This document shows positions 8,180-18,000 of a stretch of 64,000 bases of DNA, in pieces. How positions within the stretch are numbered: position 1 is the stretch's first letter; each line of letters begins with the position of its first letter. The notes beneath the pieces were generated by a model. The model was given only the letters and a program-made list of their open reading frames with translations, made no database searches and had not been told where the DNA came from. Source of the stretch: Caulobacteraceae bacterium UBA3198 (GTDB lineage Bacteria > Pseudomonadota > Alphaproteobacteria > Caulobacterales > Caulobacteraceae); the NCBI GenBank assembly GCA_002363865.1, contig DEWY01000015.1, positions 124,001-188,000 of the forward strand. Reading direction: 5' to 3'. Made by a program: the position numbers and the translations under genes.

Positions 8180-9634
8180 ATGGATCTGGCCGCTCTGCAG
8201 CATCTGCTCTCCACCGTCCCCGGTGTCCGCGTCGCCTGCGTCGGCGACCTGATGATCGACCGCTTCGTCTATGGCGAGGTGACGCGGGTCTCGCCGGAGG
8301 CGCCGATCCCGGTGCTGGCCCGGGACCGTGAACTGGTCATGCTCGGGGCGGCGGGCAATGTGGCGCGCAATGTCGCGGCGCTGGGCGGTCATGTGTGTCT
8401 GGTCGGCCTGGTGGGCGGCGATGGCGAGGGCCATGAAGCCCTCAGGCTGGTCGCCGCCGAGCCCGGGGTCGAAGGTTTTGTCGTCACTGACGCCGCCCGG
8501 CCGACGACACTGAAGACTCGCTTCGTCTCCGGCGGCCAGCAATTGCTGCGGGTGGACAACGAAGTCGCCGCTCCCGCCCAAGGTGAGGTCGAGGAGCGGC
8601 TGGTGCGCACCATCCGCGATGTGGCCGCCGATGTGGGCCTCATCCTGCTGTCGGACTACGGCAAGGGGGTCGTGACCCCGGCGGTGATCGCCGCCTGCCG
8701 GGCGGCGGGCGCGCGCATCATTGTCGATTCGAAGGCCCGCAGCTTCGCCCGCTATGGCGAGGTGGACATCATCAAGCCCAATGCCGCCGAACTGGCCCAC
8801 GCCACAGACATGCCAACCTCTACGGACGAGGAGATCGCCGCGGCGCTGACCCATGCCTTGAGCCTTTGCGAGGCCCGGGCGATCCTGGTGACCCGCTCGG
8901 CCAAGGGCATCTCTCTGGCGGTGCGCGGCGAGCCCGTCCGGCACTTCCCCGGCACGCCGAAGGAGGTGTTCGACGCCTCCGGAGCCGGCGACACCACCCT
9001 GGCGGCCCTGGGCCTGGCCCTGGCGGCCAAGGCCAGCATCGAGGACGCGGCGGCCTTCGCCATGCTCGCTTCAGGGGTCGCTGTGGGCAAGGCCGGGACA
9101 GCTGTCGTCACGCCTGGCGAGTTGATCGAGGCGGCGCTTGCGGCCCACCAGGCGCCGGCCGAGGCCAAGGTCTGCACCCCCCAACGCATGGCCGAGGAGG
9201 TCGCCCGATGGAAGGCGCGAGGCCTGCGGGTCGGCTTCACCAATGGCTGCTTCGACATCCTGCACAAGGGGCACGTCGCCTATCTGAACCAGGCCCGCAG
9301 CTGGTGCGATCGGCTGATCGTCGGCGTCAATGACGACGCCTCGGTGCGACGGCTGAAGGGCGAAAGCCGACCGGTCAACGACCTGGAGAGCCGGGCCGTG
9401 GTGCTGGCGGGTCTGGGCGCCGTGGACCTGGTCGTTCCGTTCGAGGCTGACACGCCGATCGAGCTGATCGAGTTGGCCCGTCCCGATGTGCTCATCAAGG
9501 GCGCCGACTATGCCGAGGATCAGGTGGTGGGCGCGGCCCAGGTCAGGGGCTGGGGCGGCGAGGTCCGGCTGGCCCAGATCGTCGACGGCTATTCCACCAC
9601 CGCAGCCCTGAACCGAATGCAGGAGAGGACATGA
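8180..9634 (+). CDS. hldE: Bifunctional heptose-7-phosphate kinase / heptose-1-phosphate adenylyltransferase
   Basis: The 484-residue fusion has two domains. Residues about 1-320 form a PfkB-type kinase with the GAGDTT signature (Asp about residue 271). Residues about 350-484 form a nucleotidyltransferase starting TNGCFDILHKGHVAYL, whose HxGH-like motif binds ATP. It makes ADP-D-glycero-D-manno-heptose for LPS. AAGGGA lies about 8 bases before the ATG. Its stop overlaps the hldD start by 4 bases (ATGA), which indicates coupled translation with the next enzyme of the pathway. Confidence 0.96.
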   Translation: MDLAALQHLLSTVPGVRVACVGDLMIDRFVYGEVTRVSPEAPIPVLARDRELVMLGAAGNVARNVAALGGHVCLVGLVGGDGEGHEALRLVAAEPGVEGFVVTDAARPTTLKTRFVSGGQQLLRVDNEVAAPAQGEVEERLVRTIRDVAADVGLILLSDYGKGVVTPAVIAACRAAGARIIVDSKARSFARYGEVDIIKPNAAELAHATDMPTSTDEEIAAALTHALSLCEARAILVTRSAKGISLAVRGEPVRHFPGTPKEVFDASGAGDTTLAALGLALAAKASIEDAAAFAMLASGVAVGKAGTAVVTPGELIEAALAAHQAPAEAKVCTPQRMAEEVARWKARGLRVGFTNGCFDILHKGHVAYLNQARSWCDRLIVGVNDDASVRRLKGESRPVNDLESRAVVLAGLGAVDLVVPFEADTPIELIELARPDVLIKGADYAEDQVVGAAQVRGWGGEVRLAQIVDGYSTTAALNRMQERT

Positions 9635-10632
9635 GCCGACGTATCGTCTTCGTCACTGGCGGCGCCGGCTTCATCGGCTCCAACATCGTTGCGCGGCTGG
9701 CGCAGGATCGTAGCCTCGACGTGGTGGTGTGCGACCGTCTGCGCGAGGCCGACCTCGGCAAGTGGCGGAATATCGCCAAGCATCCCATCGGCGACTTCGT
9801 GGCCCCTGAGCAGATGTTCGACTGGCTGGAGAAGCGCTGGCGCGATGTGGAGCTGGTCATCCACATGGGCGCGGTCTCGTCCACCACCGAGCCGGACGCC
9901 GACAAGATCATCCAGTCCAATTTCGGCCTGTCCAGGGATCTGTTCCGCTGGTGCGTCGACCGTCAGCGGCGGATGATCTACGCCTCGTCGGCGGCCACCT
10001 ACGGGGATGGGCATCTCGGGTTTGGCGACGACAATAGCTTCGAGGCCCTGGCTGCGCTCAAGCCGCTCAACGCCTATGGCTGGTCAAAGGCCCTGTTCGA
10101 CATTTTCGCGGTCCGGCAAGCCGCCCGCGACTATGCGCCGCCGCAGTGGGCGGGGCTGAAGTTCTTCAATGTCTACGGCCCCAATGAGGGGCACAAGCAC
10201 GGCATGAAGTCGGTTGCCGCCCAGATCTGGCCCAAGGTTCGCGACGGCCAGCAGGTTCAGTTGTTCAAATCCCACCGGGACGACGTCGCCGATGGCGGAC
10301 AGTTGCGGGACTTCGTCTATGTCGGCGATGTGGCCGATGTGGTGGCCTGGCTTGCCGCCAATCCGCAGGTGAATGGGGTCTATAATCTGGGATCAGGGCA
10401 GGCTCGCAGCTTCGCCGACATGGCCAAGGCGGTGTTCGCCGCTGCGGGCCGGCCTGCAGACATCGACTACATCCCGATGCCGGTGGAGATCCGGGACCGC
10501 TACCAGTATTTCACTGAGGCCGAGATGACGCGGCTGCGGCAGGCGGGATACGAGGCGCCCTTCACGAGCCTTGAGGCGGGCATCGAGGATTATGTCCGCA
10601 ACTATCTGTCCCAGCCCGATCCCTATCTCTGA
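9631..10632 (+). CDS. hldD: ADP-L-glycero-D-manno-heptose 6-epimerase
   Basis: A 333-residue extended SDR. The NADP-binding motif TGGAGFIGSNI is at residues about 9-19, and the catalytic YxxxK lies in LNAYGWSKALFD. It epimerises ADP-D-glycero- to ADP-L-glycero-manno-heptose. The FNVYGPNEGHKHGMKSV segment is specific to HldD. It overlaps hldE by 4 bases and completes the kdsA-hldE-hldD inner-core group. Confidence 0.95.
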   Translation: MSRRIVFVTGGAGFIGSNIVARLAQDRSLDVVVCDRLREADLGKWRNIAKHPIGDFVAPEQMFDWLEKRWRDVELVIHMGAVSSTTEPDADKIIQSNFGLSRDLFRWCVDRQRRMIYASSAATYGDGHLGFGDDNSFEALAALKPLNAYGWSKALFDIFAVRQAARDYAPPQWAGLKFFNVYGPNEGHKHGMKSVAAQIWPKVRDGQQVQLFKSHRDDVADGGQLRDFVYVGDVADVVAWLAANPQVNGVYNLGSGQARSFADMAKAVFAAAGRPADIDYIPMPVEIRDRYQYFTEAEMTRLRQAGYEAPFTSLEAGIEDYVRNYLSQPDPYL

Positions 10633-10684
10633 ACCGCGGCCCGGGTTGATTTCCACCGGCGTCGCGGGAGGCTAGGCTGGGGCC

Positions 10685-11860
10685 ATGGCGGAAGCTTCTC
10701 GACGCACACGGCTATGGCTCACGGGCGCAGCCCTGCTTCTCGTGGGCCTGCTGGCGGCCGCCGGGATGGTCTGGCGTGACGACATTCTGCGCACCGGCCT
10801 CGATCCGAAGGAGCCCTTCCAGACCTATGAGCCGCCACCAGCGCCTGACTATGGGTCGCGGGAGGCCTGGGCTCTGGCGCCCCATCAGCCTCTGACCTGG
10901 GGACCCGACGATCCGCCGGCCGACGTCTTCTTCGTGGCCCCGACCAGCTATGACGGCGGGAGTCATTGGAACGCGCCCATAGACGATCCCCGCGCGGCAC
11001 AGTTCTTTCGGCGCACCGTCGGCCCCAACTATGTGGGGCCGTTCGTCCGCATGGGCCGGGTGTTTGCGCCCCGCTACCGGCAGGCCAGCCTCTATTCGAT
11101 GCTCACCCTGCGCGACGACGCTCGCGAGGCGCGACGCTTCGCCTATGGCGATGTCCGACGGGCGTTCGACCACTATATGGCCGAGTACAATCAAGGCCGG
11201 CCCTTTGTGATCGTGGGGGTGGAGCAGGGGGGAACCCTGGCCTCCCGCCTGCTGGCTGAGGAGGTGGCCGGTGATCCCGACCGCCGTCGCAGGCTCGTCG
11301 CGGCCTATCTGATCGAGACGGCCGTCCCGGCCGACTCGCCCCCCTTGCCGCTATGCCGGACGCCTGAAGAAACGGGCTGCCTGGCCGCCTGGATGTCCGC
11401 CTACGAAGGCGAACGGGAGCGCGCCCAGAGGCTCCGGGATCGCTCACTGGTCTGGGACGCGGGACAGCTGGTGAACCTGTCGGGCCCGGCCGCCTGCTAT
11501 AATCCGCTTCTGGGTGCGGTGAGCGACGCCGAGGCCCCAGCCCGCCTGGCCAAGGGCGCCACCAACGCCACCAGCCTTGAGTGGGGCGCGCGACCGGCCC
11601 TGCAGACTCGCCAGGTCAGCGCCCAGTGCGAAGAGGGAATTCTGTGGGTGTCGCGGCCGCGATCGGTCGCCTTCCGCCCGACGGGATCATGGGCCAATCA
11701 GCGAAAGATGCCTGGATACAATCTCTTCTATGGGGATCTGGAGGCCAGCTATGAGCGGCGGCTGACCGAGTTGCTGGCCGACCCCGATTTTCCCCGCGCC
11801 GCCCGTCCGATCCCGACGGGGGAGGCGGTCGAACCCTCGCCGGTTCATCGCATCGACTGA
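10685..11860 (+). CDS. DUF3089 family membrane-anchored protein lacking the nucleophilic serine
   Basis: This 391-residue protein has an N-terminal membrane anchor (about residues 10-29), then a DUF3089 alpha/beta-hydrolase-like domain: DVFFVAPTSYDGGSHWNAPIDD, RVFAPRYRQASLYSM and FDHYMAEYNQGRPFVIVG. At the nucleophile elbow, where family members normally read G/S-H-S-Q-G, this copy reads GVEQG, with Glu180 in the serine position. Catalysis by a serine-hydrolase mechanism is therefore unlikely. It lies 52 bases after hldD and may be co-transcribed with the LPS-core genes, and it converges on recG. The function is unknown. Confidence 0.8.
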   Translation: MAEASRRTRLWLTGAALLLVGLLAAAGMVWRDDILRTGLDPKEPFQTYEPPPAPDYGSREAWALAPHQPLTWGPDDPPADVFFVAPTSYDGGSHWNAPIDDPRAAQFFRRTVGPNYVGPFVRMGRVFAPRYRQASLYSMLTLRDDAREARRFAYGDVRRAFDHYMAEYNQGRPFVIVGVEQGGTLASRLLAEEVAGDPDRRRRLVAAYLIETAVPADSPPLPLCRTPEETGCLAAWMSAYEGERERAQRLRDRSLVWDAGQLVNLSGPAACYNPLLGAVSDAEAPARLAKGATNATSLEWGARPALQTRQVSAQCEEGILWVSRPRSVAFRPTGSWANQRKMPGYNLFYGDLEASYERRLTELLADPDFPRAARPIPTGEAVEPSPVHRID

Positions 11861-11862
11861 GC

Positions 11863-13938
11863 TTAGCCTGCGTCCTGCAAGGTGGACTGCGCCTGCCAGT
11901 CGAAGAGGGCCTGCAGGACCCTTAGGGCTTGGCCGCGGCTGGAGGTCAGATCGGGATCCCGGGCGAGGATCAGGCGGGCGTCGTCGCCGGCTGCGGCGAT
12001 CAGGTCCCGGTGGGAGATGGGATCGGCGAACACATAGGCGGGAAATCCGCTTTGGCGCAGGCCAAGGGGATCGCCGCCGCCGCGGAGTTCCAGGTCCCGC
12101 TCGGCGATCAGAAAGCCGTCATCAGTGCGTCGCAGGATGTCGAGGCGCTTCTGACCTGTCTCCGACAGGGGCGGGTCGTAGAGCAGAACGCAGGCGCTCT
12201 CAGCCTTTCCCCGGCCCACCCGACCGCGAAGTTGGTGCAGCTGAGCCAGGCCGAACCGTTCAGCCTGCTCGATCACCATGATGGTGGCGTTGGGGACATT
12301 GACCCCTACCTCGACCACAGTGGTGGCCACCAGCACCGACAGCTCGCCTTGGGCGAAGCGGGCCATCACAGCATCCTTTTCAGGCCCTGGCATCTTGCCA
12401 TGGACCAGCCCCACGCTGGGACCGATGCGCTCGCGAAGCTCCGCGGCGCGGCGCTCGGCCGCGGCCAGGTCGGTCTTTTCCGACTCCGACACCAGCGGGC
12501 AGATCCAGAAGGCCTGGGCGCCGGTGGCGACCACCGATTTCAGGCGCCCCTCCACCTCGGCCATACGGCCCATGGGTATGGCTCGCGTGGCGACCGGGGT
12601 TCGGCCCGGCGGCTTTTCGTCAATGCGAGACACGTCCAGATCGCCGAACACTGTCAGCTCCAGCGTCCGTGGAATCGGCGTGGCCGACATGGCCAGCAGA
12701 TGGGTGGCCTGCCCCTTGGCCTGCAGGCGCTGGCGCTCGGCCACCCCGAACCGGTGCTGTTCATCGATCACCGTCAGGCGCAGATCGTGGAAGACCACGT
12801 CGGTCTGAAAGAGGGCATGGGTGCCGACCGCGACCTGGACGGCGCCGCTGGCCAAGGCGCGCAGCTTTTCGGCCCGGGCCGGGCCCTTGTCCCGGCCCGT
12901 CAGCAGAACGGCGGCGATCCCCTGCGCCTCCAGGGGGGCGGCCAGGGTCTCGAAGTGCTGGCGAGCCAGGATTTCCGTCGGGGCCATCAGGGCGCTCTGG
13001 CCCCGCGCCTCAGCGACGTCGGCCATGGCAAGCATGGCCACGACAGTCTTGCCGGACCCAACATCCCCCTGCAGCAGACGTGACATGCGCTCGCCGCACG
13101 CCAGATCGGCGCGAATGTCGGCCAGGGCGCGGGACTGGGCGCCGGTGAGCTGGAAGGGCAGGGCGGCGGCCAGGGCCTCAGCCAGGCGGCCGGCGCCGAT
13201 GGGCGGGGCCGGTTCGGCCCGACGCTCGGCCTTCTTCTGACCCATGGCGAGTTGGTGGGCCAGTAGTTCGTCGAACGCCAGCCGCTGGCGATGCGGCGCC
13301 TGGGCGGTGAGGTCGGCATCGGACTGCGGGGCGTGCAGGCGCGCCAGGCTTTCACGCCAGCTCGCCCAGCCCTGCCGCGCCAGCCAGGCGGGGTCCTGCC
13401 ACTCGGCCAGGTCGGGGCAGCGCCCCAGGGCGTCGAGCGCCAGGCGCCGCACCGTTCGGGCCGGCAGGCCGGCGGTGGCCGGGTAGACCGCCTCCACCTC
13501 GGGAATCTGGTCGGCCTTTTCCACCGGAACCAGATAGTCCGGATGGGCGATCTGGATCTCCGAACCGAACCGCTCGACCTTGCCGCTGACCAGCCGCTGC
13601 GCGCCCACCGGGTTCTGGCCCTCGATCCGCCCGCCCAGACCTCCGAAATAGACCAGGGTCAGAGAGCCCGTGCCGTCAAAGGCCCGCACCCGCCACGGCT
13701 GGGAGGGGTTGCGGGGCGCCTGATAGGCCTCGATCGTAACCACGAAGGTCTGGACCGCGCCCTCGACGGCCGCCTCCACCCGGGCGGGCTGTCGGTGGAT
13801 CAGGCTGTGGGGCGTCAGAAAGGCCACGTCCCGCACCACGGGGCCGGCAAGCTTGGAAAGCAGCGGCGCAACCCTCGGCCCCACGCCCTTCAGCGTGTCG
13901 ATCGGGGCGAACAGGGGGTACAGAATCTCCGGACGCAT
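11863..13938 (-). CDS. recG: ATP-dependent DNA helicase RecG
   Basis: A 691-residue superfamily 2 helicase that remodels stalled forks and Holliday junctions. An N-terminal wedge/OB domain with LKGVGPRVAPLLSKL precedes Walker A GDVGSGKT (about residue 293), DEQHRFG (about 393), the SATPIPRTL motif III, and the C-terminal VVEVGVNVPNA and QLRGRVGRG motifs. The ATG at 13938 gives the usual MRPEILYPLFAP start; an ATG four codons upstream (13950) is an alternative. The stop lies 2 bases from the convergent DUF3089 stop. Confidence 0.95.
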   Translation of the reverse strand: MRPEILYPLFAPIDTLKGVGPRVAPLLSKLAGPVVRDVAFLTPHSLIHRQPARVEAAVEGAVQTFVVTIEAYQAPRNPSQPWRVRAFDGTGSLTLVYFGGLGGRIEGQNPVGAQRLVSGKVERFGSEIQIAHPDYLVPVEKADQIPEVEAVYPATAGLPARTVRRLALDALGRCPDLAEWQDPAWLARQGWASWRESLARLHAPQSDADLTAQAPHRQRLAFDELLAHQLAMGQKKAERRAEPAPPIGAGRLAEALAAALPFQLTGAQSRALADIRADLACGERMSRLLQGDVGSGKTVVAMLAMADVAEARGQSALMAPTEILARQHFETLAAPLEAQGIAAVLLTGRDKGPARAEKLRALASGAVQVAVGTHALFQTDVVFHDLRLTVIDEQHRFGVAERQRLQAKGQATHLLAMSATPIPRTLELTVFGDLDVSRIDEKPPGRTPVATRAIPMGRMAEVEGRLKSVVATGAQAFWICPLVSESEKTDLAAAERRAAELRERIGPSVGLVHGKMPGPEKDAVMARFAQGELSVLVATTVVEVGVNVPNATIMVIEQAERFGLAQLHQLRGRVGRGKAESACVLLYDPPLSETGQKRLDILRRTDDGFLIAERDLELRGGGDPLGLRQSGFPAYVFADPISHRDLIAAAGDDARLILARDPDLTSSRGQALRVLQALFDWQAQSTLQDAG

Positions 13939-14035
13939 GGCGGCGATCATAGCGTGGCCGAGACCGCCGCGCGCGGTGGACTGGGCGCCTGGGCCATGAT
14001 GATGTGCGGGCCCAATCAGAGCCTTGGAGGGTGAG

Positions 14036-14653
14036 ATGCGCCGATGGATGCTGGTCGCGACGACAGCGGGTCTCCTGAGCGCCTGTGGCCAGGCCGAGCC
14101 GCCCGCCCCTGCGCCGACCCAACCGACGCCCGCTGCGACCGAGGCCGCTGAATCCGAAGCGATCTCTTCGCCTGCAGATCTGGAAGGCTTCACCCATGCG
14201 ACGGGCGAGGATCTGTTCGGCTACTATTTCCCGACCCAGCCCGTACAGATCGGCGACTGGCGCCTCGACCACATCCATATCGGCGGGGCGATGGAGTTCG
14301 CCGCCTGGGAAGGGGGCGAGCGGACGGAGACCTACGCGCCGGTGATGCTGGAGTTCTCGGACGTCACCAGCTCGATCTCCACCAATGAACTTGGGCAGGA
14401 GTTCCACGAGCGGAGCATCCGCGTCTTGCCCACCGCCTATCGAGTCGGTGACGGCGACTTCCGGTTTGTCGGCCGCCATCCGCAGATCGGCGATGTCCGC
14501 ATTGATGGCATGATCGATCTCGCCCAGTTGAAGGCTGAGCGCGACAGGGGCGGCCTGTCCCAGGCCGAGGCTTCGCCGCTGCTGAAGACGTCGGCCCAGA
14601 TCGGGCCAGAGGCGTTTCGAAACCTGTCTTTCGTGTGGTTCGGCGGCGACTGA
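14036..14653 (+). CDS. Hypothetical lipoprotein
   Basis: The 205-residue product starts MRRWMLVATTAGLLSACGQ, a lipoprotein signal with Cys about residue 17. An Ala/Pro/Thr-rich linker follows to about residue 45, then a globular domain of unknown family. GGAGG lies 9 bases upstream of this ATG, which is why it is preferred over a TTG at 14024. It probably sits in the periplasm, anchored to the inner or outer membrane. It diverges from recG and precedes sdhE by about 70 bases. I do not recognise the domain (it contains WRLDHIHIGGAMEFAAWE and PVMLEFSD). Confidence 0.75.
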   Translation: MRRWMLVATTAGLLSACGQAEPPAPAPTQPTPAATEAAESEAISSPADLEGFTHATGEDLFGYYFPTQPVQIGDWRLDHIHIGGAMEFAAWEGGERTETYAPVMLEFSDVTSSISTNELGQEFHERSIRVLPTAYRVGDGDFRFVGRHPQIGDVRIDGMIDLAQLKAERDRGGLSQAEASPLLKTSAQIGPEAFRNLSFVWFGGD

Positions 14654-14726
14654 AGGCGCTGTGGCGCGTTCAGACCATCCTTGACCCTGGCGCTTGGGCG
14701 GTGGGGCCTCTATATCCGCGCACGCC

Positions 14727-15020
14727 ATGGCCGACACACACGACATCCGACTCAAGCGTCTCAAATTCCGCTCCTGGCATCGGGGGTTTGTGGAAGCCGA
14801 CCTGATTTTAGGCGGCTTCGTGGATCGGCATGCCCGTGACCTCAGCCCGGCCCAGCTGGACGTCCTGGAGCATCTGCTCGATCAGCCGGACCAGGACATC
14901 TATGCCTGGATTGTGGAGCGGACGCCGACGCCGTCGGAGTTCGACACCGAGATCATGAGCATGATCAAGACGTTCCGCGACGAAGCTCACAAAACCATCG
15001 GCGGCGCCCATGGCGGCTGA
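14727..15020 (+). CDS. sdhE: Succinate dehydrogenase flavinylation factor SdhE
   Basis: This 97-residue protein (SdhE/YgfY/SDH5 family) promotes covalent attachment of FAD to the SdhA subunit of complex II. The family core is seen in RLKFRSWHRGFVEADLILGGF, which includes the conserved RG..E element, and in the later YAWI segment. The length is typical. The ATG at 14727 is chosen over the longer frame because similarity begins at MADTHDIRLKRL. It overlaps the mfd start by 11 bases, so mfd is likely translated from the same message. Confidence 0.9.
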   Translation: MADTHDIRLKRLKFRSWHRGFVEADLILGGFVDRHARDLSPAQLDVLEHLLDQPDQDIYAWIVERTPTPSEFDTEIMSMIKTFRDEAHKTIGGAHGG

Positions 15021-18000
15021 CGGAGCCGCTGCTCCCAGCGCCACCCAACTCAAGCGCATCAATACCGATCCCGAACGCATCGATCTCGTCGGCGCGCCGG
15101 AGGGCTATGACGCCCTGGTGATGTCGGACATCGTCCGGGCCCGGGGTGGCCTTAGCGTCTTCATCGCCCGGGACACCGCCCGGATGAGCGCCTTCGCCGA
15201 GGCCTTCGCCTTCTTTGCGCCGGACGTCGAGGTGATGCGCCTGCCGTCCTGGGACTGCCTGCCCTATGACCGGATCGGGCCGTCCCCGGGTGTCGCCGCC
15301 CAGCGGATGACGACCTTGGCGCGGCTGGCGACGGGCGGCTTCGCGCCCAAGACGCCGGCCCTGCTGGTGGCGGCGATTCCGGCCATGATCCAGCGCGTCC
15401 CGCCCAGGTCGGCCGTGGAAGGCGCTTCCTACAGCGCCCATGTGGGCCGGCCGGTGAAGATCGCCGATCTGGAGCGCTACTTCGCGGTCAACGGCTATCA
15501 GCGGGCCTCCACGGTCTCCGAACGCGGCGAGTTCGCCATACGCGGCGGGGTGATCGACGTATTTCCACCCGCCGCCGACGAACCCGTCCGCCTGGATCTG
15601 TTCGGCGACATCCTCGAATCCATCCGGGCCTTCGATCCAGAGACGCAACGCTCCACACGACAGCTGACGGAAATCAGCCTGCTGGCGGTGAGCGAAGCCC
15701 TGCTGGACGCCGAGGCGGTGTCACGCTTCCGCAAAGGCTATGTGGCGACCTTCGGCGCCGCGGGCGATGATCCGCTCTACGCCACGGTGAGCGAAGGCGG
15801 CCGCCGGGCGGGGATGGAGCATTGGCTGCCGCTCTATTATCCGGGCCTTGAGACCGTCTTCGACTATCTGCCCAACGACACCCTGATCGCCGTCGATCAT
15901 CTGGCGCCTGAGGCCCGGGATGAGCGGCTGAGCATGGTGCGGGACGCCTATGAGGCCCGGGCCGAAGCCGGTCGAAAGTCCAACTACCGCCCGTTGCCGC
16001 CAGAACAGCTCTATCTGTCCGCCGAGGAATGGGAGCGCGCGCTGGCCACCCGGCCCAACCGGCGCTTTTCCGCCTTCAACGCCGTCGAGGGCGAACAGGT
16101 GATCGACCTGGGCGCCCGGGCTGGGCGCAGCTTTGCGCCGGAACGGCAGCGCGACAGCGTCAATCTGTTCGAGGCCACCGTCGATCACGCCAAGGCCCAG
16201 ACGGCGGCGGGCAAGCGTGTCCTGTTCGCCTCCTGGACCGAGGGCGCCTCGGAGCGCCTGGCGGGCATGCTGGCCGATCACGGCCTTCAGAAGATTTCCC
16301 TCGCGCCCTATTGGCAGGCGGCCAAGGCGGCCGATCCGAAGACGCCGCAGCGCGTGGTTCTGCCTCTGGAGGCGGGGTTCGAGACCGACAGGCTGGTGGT
16401 CATTTCCGAGACGGACATTCTCGGCGACCGGCTGGCGCGGCCTCGTAAGCGCCGGCGCGCGGCCAACTTCCTGGCCGAGGCCTCCGCGCTCACGCCGGGC
16501 GATCTGGTCGTGCATATCGAGCACGGCATCGGCCGCTATGAGGGTCTGAAGACACTCGACGTCCAGGGCGCGCCGCACGATTGCCTGGAACTGCAGTATG
16601 GCGGCGAGGCCAAGCTCTACCTGCCGGTGGAGAACATCGACCTGCTGACCCGCTATGGGGCTGAGACCGAAGGGGTGACCCTCGACCGCCTGGGCGGCGC
16701 GGCCTGGCAGGCGCGCAAGGCCAAGGCCAAGGAACGTCTGCGAGAAATGGCCAGCGGCCTGATCCGCATCGCCGCCGAGCGCGCCATGAAGTCGACGCCC
16801 GGCATCGATCCGCCGCAAGGGGTGTTCGACGAGTTCTGCGCCCGGTTCCCCTATGAGGAGACCGAGGACCAGCTCAACGCCATTGGCGACGTGCTTACCG
16901 ATTTGGGCTCGGGCCGACCCATGGACCGTCTCATCTGTGGCGATGTGGGCTTCGGCAAGACCGAGGTCGCCCTGCGGGCCGCCTTTGTCGCGGCGATGAG
17001 CGGACAGCAAGTGGCCGTGGTCTGCCCGACCACTCTGCTTGCGCGTCAGCACTACAAGACCTTTGAGGCGCGGTTCCAGGGTTGGCCGATCAAGGTCCGG
17101 CGCCTGTCACGGCTCGTGCCCGCCAAGGAGGCCGCTGAGACCCGGGAGGGGCTCAAGAGCGGCGAGATCGAGATCGTGGTCGGCACCCATGCCGTGCTGT
17201 CCAAACAGGTTGGGTTCAAGGATCTCGGCCTGGTGATCGTCGACGAGGAGCAGCACTTCGGGGTCAAGCACAAGGAGAAGCTCAAGGAGCTTCGCGCCGA
17301 TGTGCACATGCTGACCCTGACGGCCACGCCCATCCCGCGCACCCTGCAGATGTCCCTGTCGGGCATCCGCGAGATGTCGATCATCGCCACCCCGCCCGTC
17401 GACCGCCTGGCGGTCCGGACCTATGTCACGCCGTGGGATCCCGTGACCGTGCGCGAAGCCCTGCTGCGGGAGAAGTACCGCGGCGGCCAGGCCTATTTCG
17501 TCACCCCACGGATTTCCGACCTGCCCAATCTGGAGCGGTTCCTGCGCGAGCAGGTGCCCGAGGTCCGGTTCGTGGTCGGCCATGGTCAGATGGCGCCAAC
17601 CCAGCTGGAGGAGGTCATGTCGGCCTTCTATGACGGCCAGTACGACGTCCTGCTCTCGACCACGATCGTGGAGTCGGGGCTGGACGTGCCCACCGCCAAC
17701 ACGCTCATCATCCACCGGGCCGACATGTTCGGCCTCTCACAGCTCTATCAGATCCGCGGCCGGGTCGGCCGAGCCAAGGCCCGCGCCTACGCCTACATGA
17801 CCACGCCGGAGGACAAGGCGATCACCTTGTCGGCGGAGAAGCGCCTGCGGGTGCTGCAGTCCCTCGACAGTCTTGGCGCGGGCTTCCAGCTGGCCAGCCA
17901 TGACCTGGACATCCGCGGCGGCGGCAATCTGCTGGGCGAAGAACAGTCGGGCCACATCCGCGAGATCGGGGTCGAGCTGTACCAGCAGATGCTGGAAGAC

